From Blautia hominis (GTDB lineage: Bacteria > Bacillota > Clostridia > Lachnospirales > Lachnospiraceae), in contig NQOF01000006.1 in assembly GCA_002270465.1 (NCBI GenBank), forward strand, positions 124,001 to 188,000: a stretch of 64,000 nucleotides of DNA, read 5' to 3'. Shown piece after piece: positions 53,297-63,100 of this stretch. The notes below the pieces were generated by a model. It was not told the DNA's origin. It saw nothing but the letters and a program-made list of their open reading frames with translations, and searched no databases. Each line of letters opens with the position of its first letter. Position 1 is the first letter of the stretch. Both the position numbers and the translations under genes were made by a program.

Positions 53297-54438
53297 ATGG
53301 GAGTAAAAGATAATATTATTACGCCATATTTTGAGGACCCTAATGTTTTCTGTGATTTTATAAATGGCGCTGTTTTCGGAGGAAAACAAGTATTGCGGCC
53401 GGAGTATTTAGAGTCGTTGCCGAGAGAATTGGTCATGCAGCGTAACAGTTCAAACAAGCTGAACTGTTACGCATCCAGCCATTAAAAATCGCTTCGCGAT
53501 GGGCCGGATGCCTGCCGGCGCTACCTGTTCATACGGTCAGCGCAGTAAATGCGCAGACCTGTCCTATTGTTACTATGCAGCTTTTCTGGGAAGCGGATGG
53601 CAGACAAAATCAAAAGGCTTTGATAAGAGATACAGTTAAACAGGCATATTTTAACACCATGTATGTAATCTTTATTTGTGAGAACCAGAGTGAGATACAT
53701 TATGGTATGCCAATACGCATGCTCTTATATGATTCTGTTCAGTATGCTGACCAATTGAAGAAAAAACAGAAAGAGAATAAGAAAGACGGAAATTTGAAAT
53801 CTTCAGCCGAGTTTCTGTCAGGTATTTCTAAGGGGGAACCGTTCATGCCAGTGGTTAGTGTTGTTTTTTATTATGGAGACAACCCTTGGGATGGCCCCCT
53901 TACCATGGAAGAGATGATCTGTCTGCCGGATGATGCGGCAGAGTTAAAGGAATATCTTCCAAGGTATAAAGTACACCTGATTGAACCCAGGAACACAGAC
54001 CCAGGAAAATTTCCAGGTGACTGGAGATTGATATTAGAAACATTAAGGTGTGGAAACCATAAAAAGGATTTTATACAATATGTTAAGAAGCATGAGAAAG
54101 AACTGGGGGAATTGTCCGCAAAAGCCAGCAAAGCTTTGCTTACAATGTTGGGCAGGGATATAAAACTAAAAAATGATAAGGAGGAGATCAGTGTGTGCAG
54201 GGCATTACAAGAGTTGAAGGAGGAAGGAAAGATTGAAGGAAAGACAGAAGGAAAAAAGGAGGAAGAAGTCAATATTATCCGTAAAATGTTGAGAAAGAGA
54301 CTTACAGCAATAACAATCTGTCATTGGCTTGATGTGGAGGAGGAATTTGTTAAAACAGTTGCAGAACTGCAGGATAAATACCCTGATTACAGCAATGCAC
54401 AAATTCTGAATGAATATGAGACAGTAAATAAGCATTGA
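53297..54438 (+). pseudogene. Rpn/YhgA-like PD-(D/E)XK nuclease gene split by element C
   Basis: The 5' part (ATG 53297 after AGAAGGAGGAAAG) reads MGVKDNIITPYFEDPNVFCDF and continues to LVMQ before element C breaks it. The 3' part (53575-54438) gives VKQAYFNTMYVIFICENQSEIHYGMPIRMLLYDSVQY and a Lys-rich tail, both typical of recombination-promoting nuclease/putative transposase proteins. Removing the element and one duplicate joins LVMQ to LFWEADGRQN in frame with no lost base. The intact protein would have about 333 residues. The insertion shifts the frame, so it is presumably inactive unless the 3' part is translated alone. Confidence 0.85.
53442..53573 (+). mobile_element. Miniature palindromic element, copy C (132 bp), inserted in the Rpn-like gene
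   Basis: It begins with a 29-bp hairpin GTAACAGTTCA...TGAACTGTTAC and ends GTTAC. Flanks are CATGCAGC (53434-53441) and TATGCAGC (53574-53581), an 8-bp duplicate with one change. The interior carries ATCGCTTCGCGATGG and ATACGGTCAGCGCAGTAAATGC. It has no open frame of its own and would need a transposase supplied in trans. Confidence 0.85.
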
Positions 54439-54520
54439 CAAATAAACAAATAATTTCTTATAATAAAACCAGACCAAAGTAAAGAATCCGGCAGACCGGG
54501 TTCTTTCTTTAAAGATTGCG

Positions 54521-54536
54521 GTTAGCAAAAGCTAAC
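54521..54536. promoter_or_regulatory. DtxR-type operator candidate before the first metalloregulator
   Basis: GTTAGC-AAAA-GCTAAC is a perfect palindrome about 35 bases before the regulator start and overlaps a TATATA -10-like stretch. It resembles the inner half-sites of the DtxR/IdeR box (TTAGGTTAGSCTAACCTAA). Autoregulation is inferred. Confidence 0.65.
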
Positions 54537-54570
54537 TATATAAAGAAATATGGGAGAGGAAAAGAAGCGT

Positions 54571-55407
54571 ATGAAAACAGAAAGCGCCAATAATATTTTT
54601 CACGGAGAAATTGGGAAAAATCTCCCATCTTCCAAAGGGGAACGGGAGGAGGATCTCCTTGAAATACTCTATGAATGGCAGAAAAGTGGAAACCAACTGA
54701 CGAGTTCTGAGCTGTGCAGTAAGCTTGATATGGCAAAGCGGGAGCTGAATTACTATCTAAAGCAGATGGTAAAACATGGTTATCTTTATAGCCCGGATAA
54801 CAAAGAGGAGCTTTATCTGACGGAATTTGGAAAATCACAAGGAGCGGAATGCAGGTTCCGCCATGAACGCCTTGCACAGTTTTTTCAGCTTATTGGAATG
54901 GAAGAAAAGCAGGCGGAGGAGGATGCCTGCCGTATGGAACACGTGCTGAGTGATGAGGCTACAAAGAAAATCTGTAACTTTTTGAATTATGGAGATACCT
55001 ATAGCCGTGTCATGCGCAAGGCCAATCTGTATTCTGTGTACCGTGAAGGATGGTATGAGTTTTATATGGGTATCTATGATACAGAGAAGAGATATCCAAG
55101 AATCCTGGCAAAAGAATTTTTTTCATTTTCTGACGAGATTGCTTTGGAAGTAAAAAGTGCAGGAAGTTATTTTTATCTGAAAGAAAAGGACGGAGCAGGG
55201 ATGGGCAGCGTCTGGTACAGGGGGGATATGGTCTGGAAACAGGCAGAAGAAACAAAAGAGGGGTATCAGATACCTTCAGATATTTTTAATTTTACCGTCT
55301 GCACGGATGATCCGGTGACAGAGGGGGACTGTATGATCGCTTTCCCGCCCGGGAAACAGCCGCCAAAAGAAGAGGATATTCGGGAATTAAATGTACATAT
55401 CTGGTAA
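54571..55407 (+). CDS. DtxR/MntR-family metal-dependent repressor with unusual C-terminal domain
   Basis: This 278-residue protein has a winged helix at 25-85 (LTSSELCSKLDMAKRELNYYLKQMVKHGYL) and a DtxR-type dimerisation domain. That domain contains RHERLAQFFQLIG (His98) and EEDACRMEHVLSDE (Glu117, Cys120, Glu123, His124), matching the metal ligands of DtxR. The last 140 residues are not the usual SH3-like domain and are not recognised. I prefer ATG 54571 after GGGAGAGGA; ATG 54550 lies in the promoter region. A palindromic operator precedes it. It probably represses the heme/iron surface genes when metal is plentiful. Confidence 0.85.
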   Translation: MKTESANNIFHGEIGKNLPSSKGEREEDLLEILYEWQKSGNQLTSSELCSKLDMAKRELNYYLKQMVKHGYLYSPDNKEELYLTEFGKSQGAECRFRHERLAQFFQLIGMEEKQAEEDACRMEHVLSDEATKKICNFLNYGDTYSRVMRKANLYSVYREGWYEFYMGIYDTEKRYPRILAKEFFSFSDEIALEVKSAGSYFYLKEKDGAGMGSVWYRGDMVWKQAEETKEGYQIPSDIFNFTVCTDDPVTEGDCMIAFPPGKQPPKEEDIRELNVHIW

Positions 55408-55419
55408 AGGAGAGAAAAG

Positions 55420-56262
55420 TTGGGAATGGGAAAAGAGGAGCATCTGAATCAGGAAAACCGTCCAAATATGCAGCAGCTTCAGTATCTTTTGGAACTGGAG
55501 AAAATTGACAAAAAAAGAGGGTGCATCATGCAGATCGCAAAAACCTGCGGGGTCAGCCACAGTCCGGTCAGCCGTTATCTGCAGTTCTGCTGTGAGAAAG
55601 GGTATTTGACAGAAGATTATGAGTTTACTAAATTAGGAAAAGCGTGGCTTGGGGGGTATAAAAAGCTTATAGAGGAATTAAAGGCCTATTTGCTGCGTAT
55701 AGGAGAACCGGAAGCGGAAGTTGCTGAGAATGTAAGGGATCTGATAGAAAATGTGAGTTACCATACATTGATGTCAATGATGCGGAATGACCAGGAGATG
55801 AGACGGATATATATTGCTGAAAAAAGAGGAGCAGTATCTAAAAATTTTCTGGCCAGTACCTTTGAAAACGGAGTGTGGCATGTATGCTTCGCACTTTATA
55901 AAATGGATTCTGAGGATAAGATAAGTATCTCCATGGCAGACAGAGGTTTTCAAAAACCGGCAACCATACGGCATAACAAGAGAGGGAGCTGGCTGGAACT
56001 TCGTGTGTGTGAAATGAGTGCCAAATCACGGGCAGATGGTGAAGAAAAGCTGGGGCATCTGGAAACACTGAAATATGAGTATAAAGGTATGTTGTGTCAG
56101 GCAGAAGTAAAGGAAGATAAGCTGAGAATTCCACTGGATGCATGCCGCTTCCAGAGAAAACACGAGGGCAGAATCAAAGGCGTGATTCCGGTAACGGTGA
56201 CCTGCAATGTAGGCAGAACCCATATGCCGGAGAGTACGGCACTTTTATTTTTCTGGATGTAA
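55420..56262 (+). CDS. DtxR-like regulator paralogue without metal ligands
   Basis: This 280-residue protein shares the layout of its upstream neighbour: a winged helix (CIMQIAKTCGVSHSPVSRYLQFCCEKGYL), a helical domain and a long C-terminal beta-rich region. In the helical domain the DACRMEH ligand motif is replaced by NVRDLIE (near residue 108), so Cys, Glu and His ligands are lost. It may act as a partner or a regulator sensing something else. The TTG start at 55420 follows AAGGAGAG; an ATG is at 55426. It is 12 bases behind the first regulator, so they form an operon. Confidence 0.75.
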   Translation: MGMGKEEHLNQENRPNMQQLQYLLELEKIDKKRGCIMQIAKTCGVSHSPVSRYLQFCCEKGYLTEDYEFTKLGKAWLGGYKKLIEELKAYLLRIGEPEAEVAENVRDLIENVSYHTLMSMMRNDQEMRRIYIAEKRGAVSKNFLASTFENGVWHVCFALYKMDSEDKISISMADRGFQKPATIRHNKRGSWLELRVCEMSAKSRADGEEKLGHLETLKYEYKGMLCQAEVKEDKLRIPLDACRFQRKHEGRIKGVIPVTVTCNVGRTHMPESTALLFFWM

Positions 56263-56425
56263 CAGAGTAGATATAAGAATAATCAAAATATGAAATTTTT
56301 TTAGAGACGAAAAAGAAACAAAAACACCTGTATTTACAGGAAAAAAACCGTGCAGAACGGGAACGGTTTGAAAAAAAGAAGTTGACAGTATTTGCCAATA
56401 TATGCTATATATTTAGCACGGGGTA

Positions 56426-56437
56426 GTTAGAACTAAC
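56426..56437. promoter_or_regulatory. Operator candidate 1 upstream of the NEAT gene
   Basis: GTTAG-AA-CTAAC is palindromic and shares its half-sites with the operators at 54521 and 56506. It lies downstream of an AT-rich TTGACAGTATTTGCCAATATATGCTATAT stretch that could be a promoter. Confidence 0.55.
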
Positions 56438-56505
56438 CATACGATGGAGCTAAAAATCATATGCTTATGACAGGCGGGCAGGGACTGCTTTTTTTAGGAA
56501 AAGGT

Positions 56506-56521
56506 GTTAGCGTCCGCTAAC
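56506..56521. promoter_or_regulatory. Operator candidate 2 upstream of the NEAT gene
   Basis: GTTAGC-GTCC-GCTAAC is a perfect palindrome with the same half-sites and spacing as the site at 54521. It lies 73 bases before the NEAT-type gene. The 56263-56593 gap holds these two sites and no gene. Confidence 0.65.
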
Positions 56522-56593
56522 TATGGCTATCATCATAAGAATGCCCTAAAATATTAAAGTTTTATAGCCGTTAAGGCAGAAAGGATGGAAGAT

Positions 56594-57085
56594 ATGTTTA
56601 AGAAATTAGTAGCATTTGGTACAGCAGCAACTATGATGATGGCAATGGGGGTTACAACATTTGCGGCCGAAGGGGACAGCACTACACTTGTTACAAAATT
56701 GTATAAAAATGACAAATTCGATGCAAGTGCACCGGACAGCAATCTGTCTATGGGAGATGCTGCGGTAGAGGATACTACATATGTTGAGCAGGCGGATGGT
56801 ACATATAAAGTGACTATTAATCTGAAGGAATCATTTAAAGCTTATGGCATGACAGGATATCTCACCAATGTGCAGATAGATGCCAATGGTGATGGACAAT
56901 ATGATGCAACAGAATATAAGCTTACATATAACGAGTCAGGAAAAGCAGTTGTAGGTGTTACTTTTAACTCTCCCACTGTTCCGACAGAAGCGACAAAGTA
57001 TGATGCAAGTTTTAAAACAAATGTTTCAATCATGCCGGCATCCGAAGGTGATTTCATTATTTTCCCCACAGTTGTGACGGAATAA
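56594..57085 (+). CDS. Small secreted NEAT-like protein
   Basis: This 163-residue protein opens with a signal peptide (MFKKLVAFGTAATMMMAMGVTTFAAEG) cleaved near residue 25. The rest is one NEAT-like beta domain: SLYKND-type start, a LSMGDAAVEDTTYV segment, and GTYKVTINLKESFKAYGMTGYL, which matches the gut NEAT pattern. The domain usually binds heme at the cell surface. ATG 56594 lies after AAAGGATGGAAGAT; the ATG at 56585 is inside that site. It follows two DtxR-like operators. No sorting signal is visible, so it is probably released or held by partner proteins. Confidence 0.8.
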   Translation: MFKKLVAFGTAATMMMAMGVTTFAAEGDSTTLVTKLYKNDKFDASAPDSNLSMGDAAVEDTTYVEQADGTYKVTINLKESFKAYGMTGYLTNVQIDANGDGQYDATEYKLTYNESGKAVVGVTFNSPTVPTEATKYDASFKTNVSIMPASEGDFIIFPTVVTE

Positions 57086-57106
57086 TATAAAAGAAATTCG
57101 CAGGGG

Positions 57107-57133
57107 GAGGCATACCAGATGTTGGTATGCCTC
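57107..57133 (+). terminator. Hairpin between the NEAT gene and the large surface protein gene
   Basis: GAGGCATACCA pairs with TGGTATGCCTC around a five-base loop and is followed by TCTTAC. The T-run is poor, so it may attenuate rather than stop expression of the downstream gene. Confidence 0.6.
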
Positions 57134-57157
57134 TCTTACTGACGTTGGAGGTAAAGT

Positions 57158-60100
57158 ATGAGGGATGGAATGAAAAGTAAGATCTATAAAATAGTCTGTG
57201 CAATCATGATGGTTTGTCTATTGATGTCCAATTTGACGAATGCTTCATATGCGGCTTCAAATAATATACCAAATATAAAACAAACTGCTCAGAAATCAAG
57301 TTCCACTTTATTAGATAAGCTTCTGTCCTTACTGGAAGAGGCGGACAGCTTAAAGGAATCAGACTACACCCCGGAGAGCTGGGAGGCGTTCAAAGACCAG
57401 AGGGACACCATCACAGAGCCGGAGGAGATACCGGAGCAGTTCCTTGACACAGTGATAAACACACTGCAGGAAGCCATGGACGGACTTGTGAAACAGGAGA
57501 GCAAGCTGGACAAACTGCTTGCCTTACTGGAAGAGGCGGACAGCTTAAAGGAATCGGACTACACCCCGGAGAGCTGGGAGGCGTTCAAAGACCAGAGGGA
57601 CACCATCACAGAGCCGGAGGAGATACCGGAGCAGTTCCTTGACACAGTGATAAACGCACTGCAGGAAGCCATGGACGGACTTGTGAAACAGGAGAGCAAA
57701 CTGGACAAACTGCTTGCCTTACTGGAAGAGGCGGACAGCTTAAAGGAATCGGACTACACCCCGGAGAGCTGGGAGGCGTTCAAAGACCAGAGGGACACCA
57801 TCACAGAGCCGGAGGAGATACCGGAGCAGTTCCTTGACACGGTGATAAACACACTGCAGGAAGCCATGGATGGACTTGTGAAACAGGAGAGCAAGCTGGA
57901 CAAACTGCTTGCCTTACTGGAAGAGGCGGACAGCTTAAAGGAATCGGACTACACCCCGGAGAGCTGGGAGGCGTTCAAAGACCAGAGGGACACCATCACA
58001 GAGCCGGAGGAGATACCGGAGCAGTTCCTTGACACAGTGATAAACGCACTGCAGGAAGCCATGGATGGACTTGTGAAAAATGAGACGACTTTAGAGAAAC
58101 TCGTTGCATTGCTGGCAAAAGCAGACAGTCTGGAGGAATCAGAGTATACAAGGGAAAGTTGGAATGCATTCCTTGAGGTGAGGAACAGCATCACAGAACC
58201 GGAGGAGATTCCGGAGCAATACCAGAAAATGCTTCTGAATTCACTTCAAAAAGCAATGGACAACTTGGTGAAAAAGGAAGATGACGCAAAGAATCACACC
58301 CAATTAGAAGACGGGTATTATACGATGCCGCTCACAGAAAATGCGCCGGGTAGGTCTATGAGAAGTGCAAGAGCTTTGATAAAGGCTGAGAATAGCAACT
58401 ACGAAGTCACTTTGCAGTTGGCTAAAGCGACAGTGGATGAGGGCGCGTTCTTAGGAATCAGGAAGCAGGAATATTATAATTATGACTTGTCAGATTACTG
58501 TCTGACGGGGACAAAAGGCTGGGCAGATGATTTTGACCTGCAGAATTCACAGTTTTCACAGAAAATAAAAGATGGAGCGGTAGAAGAAAATAATAAATAC
58601 TGGTTTGACTATACACGGGAAGATAAAGACGAATGGGTATATCTGACATTCCAGGTTGAAAATCTGGATGATCCATTTAATATCACACAACTTCTAAAAC
58701 TTGATAATGGCAAAAGTATAAATCGTAGCGATACTGCACTTAATGTACAGACATCTGTGAAAATAAATCTGGATGAATTTCAGGATATTACGGAAATTGG
58801 GTTTAGAGCAGTTCGTGCCTTAGACGGCGCTGATTACCAAAAATATTTTCTGGATACAACCGCTGAGTGGAATATTGATGGAGATACAGCTACAGGCGTT
58901 TTTTCACTTAATCTGGATTTGTTGGACGAGGATCAGGCTGTGATCAGGGATGCGGACGGTAATGAAATAGATATCAGCACCGGAAAATTAGAGTTGGTGT
59001 ATGATTTAAATGATTATAAAGATTTTGTTTTCGGAAAGTCGATTGTTATTTACCGGGAATATGCCAGTGGAGGAATAAGTTTTTATGATATTTGTATTAT
59101 CCCTGAGCTTAATGGTGCGTCAACGGTCCAACTAAAAGACGATAAGACAGGAACCCTTCTTGTCACGGATTCTTTTGTATTGCCTGACAGCAGCCAATTG
59201 CTTGCGGAAGAAATCGTAGATGATCCGAATGATAACGTGGACGCCTATTCTCAGATCATGAACAATATATCGTATTCTGATATGTATATGTATAACTGGA
59301 AAGTACAGTTCCAGGATGGCAGAGAGATAAGACGCACATCGAATACGGTGCAGCTTAAATTTAAAATACCGGACGACTGGAACCTGGATCGTGTCAAATT
59401 AGTCAATGTTGAAGATGAAAACAAGATTATTACACTGGATGTAGGCGGGACCATAGAAAAAACGGACAGCGGAAATTATTTTGTCATTAAAACACAAGAG
59501 TTGGGTTATTATGCTTTGTATGAAGTGAAGGACAGCCAGGATGCGGGAGAGATGGAAGATGGTACCTACACGATTCCTCTTTCTATCATGCACCTGACAA
59601 ATGAGGGAGCCAATTCCATGGCTAACCAGTGTGTTGACAATAATGCCAGACTGGTTGTCAAGGGAGATGAGAAGATCCTGTACCTGGATTATACAACGGT
59701 CACCTATCTTGATATGACTTCATACATGACAAAAATGTGGCTTTACGGAGAAGACATGACCATGGTGGGGGCTTATCCCACAGGAACGCTGATACCGGTT
59801 ACTTTTTACTCCTACTACAAAAATCTGGACGGAAGCTTTTTTATGGACTTTGCCAACGAGGGTACTCTCAACTACTATCCTAAATCAGGATATGTGAAGC
59901 TGGTGAGTGATACGGCAAAATGGCCTGCCAGGTTCAAGGTACCTATCATGGATGAAATCGGCGGCGGAGACTTCCCACAGGATGCATGGCTGACCCTGGA
60001 TTGGGAAAATGCAGAAAAGATTTCCAATGACACGCCGGATGAACCGGTAAAAGAAGCACTTGGCCAGGCAATCACCATAGCTGAAACAGCGGTGAAGGAA

Positions 60101-63100
60101 GAATATACACAGGAAACCTGGGAAGCTCTTGAGACTGCTTATGCCGCAGCCGAAGAAGCATATCAAACGGAAACAGCCGAATCCATGGAACGTGCATACA
60201 CCGCTCTTATGGAAGCTGTCAACAACCTGAAATCCCCGGATGATGTCATTCTGAATCAGGGGCTGTACACAGCATCAGGATCCATAACCGACACAGATAT
60301 TGTGACGGATACCAGGATACTTGTGAAAGAGGAAGGCGCGGATATCTCTCTTGGTGTACAGGGAATTCAAAGTCTTCAGTATTATGACCTTGCAGAAAAA
60401 CAGTATGTGGATGCTGAAATGGAAAAAACAACAGGTGATGACGGCAAGGAAACCGTTACAGGGGCAGTATTTACACTTGGCACCATGTCAAACTCTGTTT
60501 CTATAAAATATGTAGACGTCCAAGGAAAAGAAGTGCAGACAGCTCTTAAGTTTTCAGATTTTGCTGAACAGACAGTAAACAAGGACGCACTGACAGAAAC
60601 CTTAAACCAGGCCAATGAAAAGCTGAAGGAAGCTGCTGAAAATCCGGATAAATACCAGGCAGATGCGGTGGCAGAACTTCAGAAAGCAGTGGCAATGGCA
60701 GCACAGACAGCCCAAGACCCCTTCGCTCTGCAGACAGAGGCGGATGATCAGACAGAAAAAGTGAATGCGGCTATCAGCGTATTGACAAAAGACGTAAATC
60801 TGGATGCTTTGAAAGAAGCTGTCACCTCCGCAGAGGCGGTATTGGCAGATGCCGAAAAATATACACCGGCCTCTCTGGGGAAGCTGACAGGAGAAATCCA
60901 GAATGCAAAAGCCCTTCTTGAGGATCCCAATACATCGGGGCAGGATGTGGAAGCGCAGCTCATGAAACTGCAGGCAGCAGTAGAGGGCCTTATTGTCAGG
61001 GCTGACAAGACAGCGCTTCAGGCGGCATATGACACAGCAGCAGCGATAACGAATAACGATTATCCGGGTTGGGATAACCTGCAGACAGCCCTGGTGAATG
61101 CAAAAACGGTCTTGGACGATGAAAACGCATCCCAGGCACAGGCAGATGAACAAACCGCATCTCTGGAGGCGGCTGTAGAGAATTTATATGGTTCTGTTGA
61201 CAAAAGCCAGTTAAAGGACCTGGTAGAACAGGCAGAAAAACTAGATACCAGCCCATATGCAGATAAGACGGTTGAATTTTTTAAAGCATCTATCCAGTCT
61301 GCGAAGGCAGTATACAATGATACAGGAGCCACCCAGACTGAGGTGGACAAGCATCTGCAGCTCCTGAAAGATGCGTCGGCTTCCATGGTACAGAAGGAAG
61401 AAGAAAATGTGGTATATGACGGAACTTATACTATAGACGGAAGAATCTGGCATGCAGCAGCAAACCAGGCATCCATGGGGAACGCGGCTCTCAGAAAGCC
61501 AATGCAGGTGATCGTGAAGGACGGCAAAGCCACCTTGAGAATGGAATTTGGCCCGTTGACCACATCCGGATTTACCGGGTATCTGGCAAAACTGAACTAT
61601 TTCCCGGGATGGGAAGGAGGAGAAAGCGGTTATCAGATGCCAACCGACGAAACGCCGATTTCGCTGGATGTGGAAGAGTATTTTGAAGGCGTATATGACA
61701 CGTACAATGATCCGGACAATGGAACCGATGAGAATGTGAAAGGGCAGTTATACCCCCACTATATGACCATGCCGGTGGACCTGGGGGATGGGGAAGTATG
61801 GGTACAGGTGTATGTACCTGTAATGGAAGCCATCAACACAGGCAGCGGTCTTCAGTACGCGAAACTGCAGCTTGACTGGAGTACACTGAGCCAGACCGGA
61901 GGGACACAGACAGATAAGACAGAACTGGATAAAGCAGTCACATCCCTGGAAACGCTGAAGGCGGAGCTTTACGCGGCAGCAGAGAAAATGAAACAGGCAG
62001 AGACAGAGAACACAAACCAGGCAGAGACAGAGAACACAGACCAGGCGGATGCACAGAAAGCTGTTCTGTCAGCTACAGACTTTACACAGGAAAAACTGAA
62101 TCTTCTTGATAAGGCGATTGAAGCCGGAAAATTTGTGCAGGATAATGTGAACGTGGGCCAGGAAGCTGTGGATGCCATGACAAAAGCCCTGAATACAACC
62201 AAAACACTGTTTGATCAGGAGGAGATTAAGACAGACAAGTCCGAACTGAAGAAAGCGATTGAAGTGGCAGATACCTATTTAAATGCAGAAGACGTAACTT
62301 ATACAGCCGCAACAAAGGCAATCCTGCAGCAGGCAAGAGATCAGGCATGGGAAGCATACCAGAATGAAAAAGCTACCCAGACCCAGATCAACAGATGTGT
62401 ACAGGCCGTTGACAAGGCAATTCAGGGTCTTCAGACGGTGGGAGCTGTGAAAACAGAACTAAAAACAGCTTTGACAGAGGCAAAAGAGTATCTGGAGGAC
62501 ACTGAAAACTATTCGGCTGCAGCCATAGAAGTTTTGCAATCCCTGTATGATACGGCAAATGCGGTTTACAAGGATGATAATGCCTCTCAGGAGGAAGTTG
62601 ACGCACAGGTAAGAATCCTTGCATATGCAGTCAATAATCTGGAAAAAGTGGAACCGGCTAAAGTAGAGAAGCAGGGCCTGTATGAGATGCTGGTGACTGC
62701 ATCCAATATGGCAGGGCGAGAGAACCTGTACACAGAAGACTCCATTAAAGCCCTGAAGAAAGTTATCAAAGCCGCAGAGACTGTTTTCAATAATGAGGAT
62801 GCCACACAGGAGGAGGTAAACGCACAGGCCTCGGCTCTTGCCCTTGCAATACTCGACCTGAAAGCCGCGCCTTCAGGAAATAACAATGATGGCGGGGATA
62901 ACAATAACAACAACAATAACAACAATAATAACAACAACAATAATAATAATAACCTTGATATCAAAAATCTTGCCGACGGTGTGTATTCTATTACCGGCAG
63001 TATGGTAAAGATTGATAAAACCACAGCATCTATGTCCAATGAAGCCATCAATCACACAGTCAAGCTGACAGTAAAAGGTGGAAAGTATTATATCACCCTT

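Noticed and set aside
57326-58105. CRISPR-like array
   Set aside because: The 195-bp repeats are continuous, in frame and coding, with no spacers.
62878-62954. AAC/AAT repeat tract as a regulatory microsatellite
   Set aside because: It encodes the Asn-rich linker of the surface protein; a slippage effect is possible but there is no evidence here.
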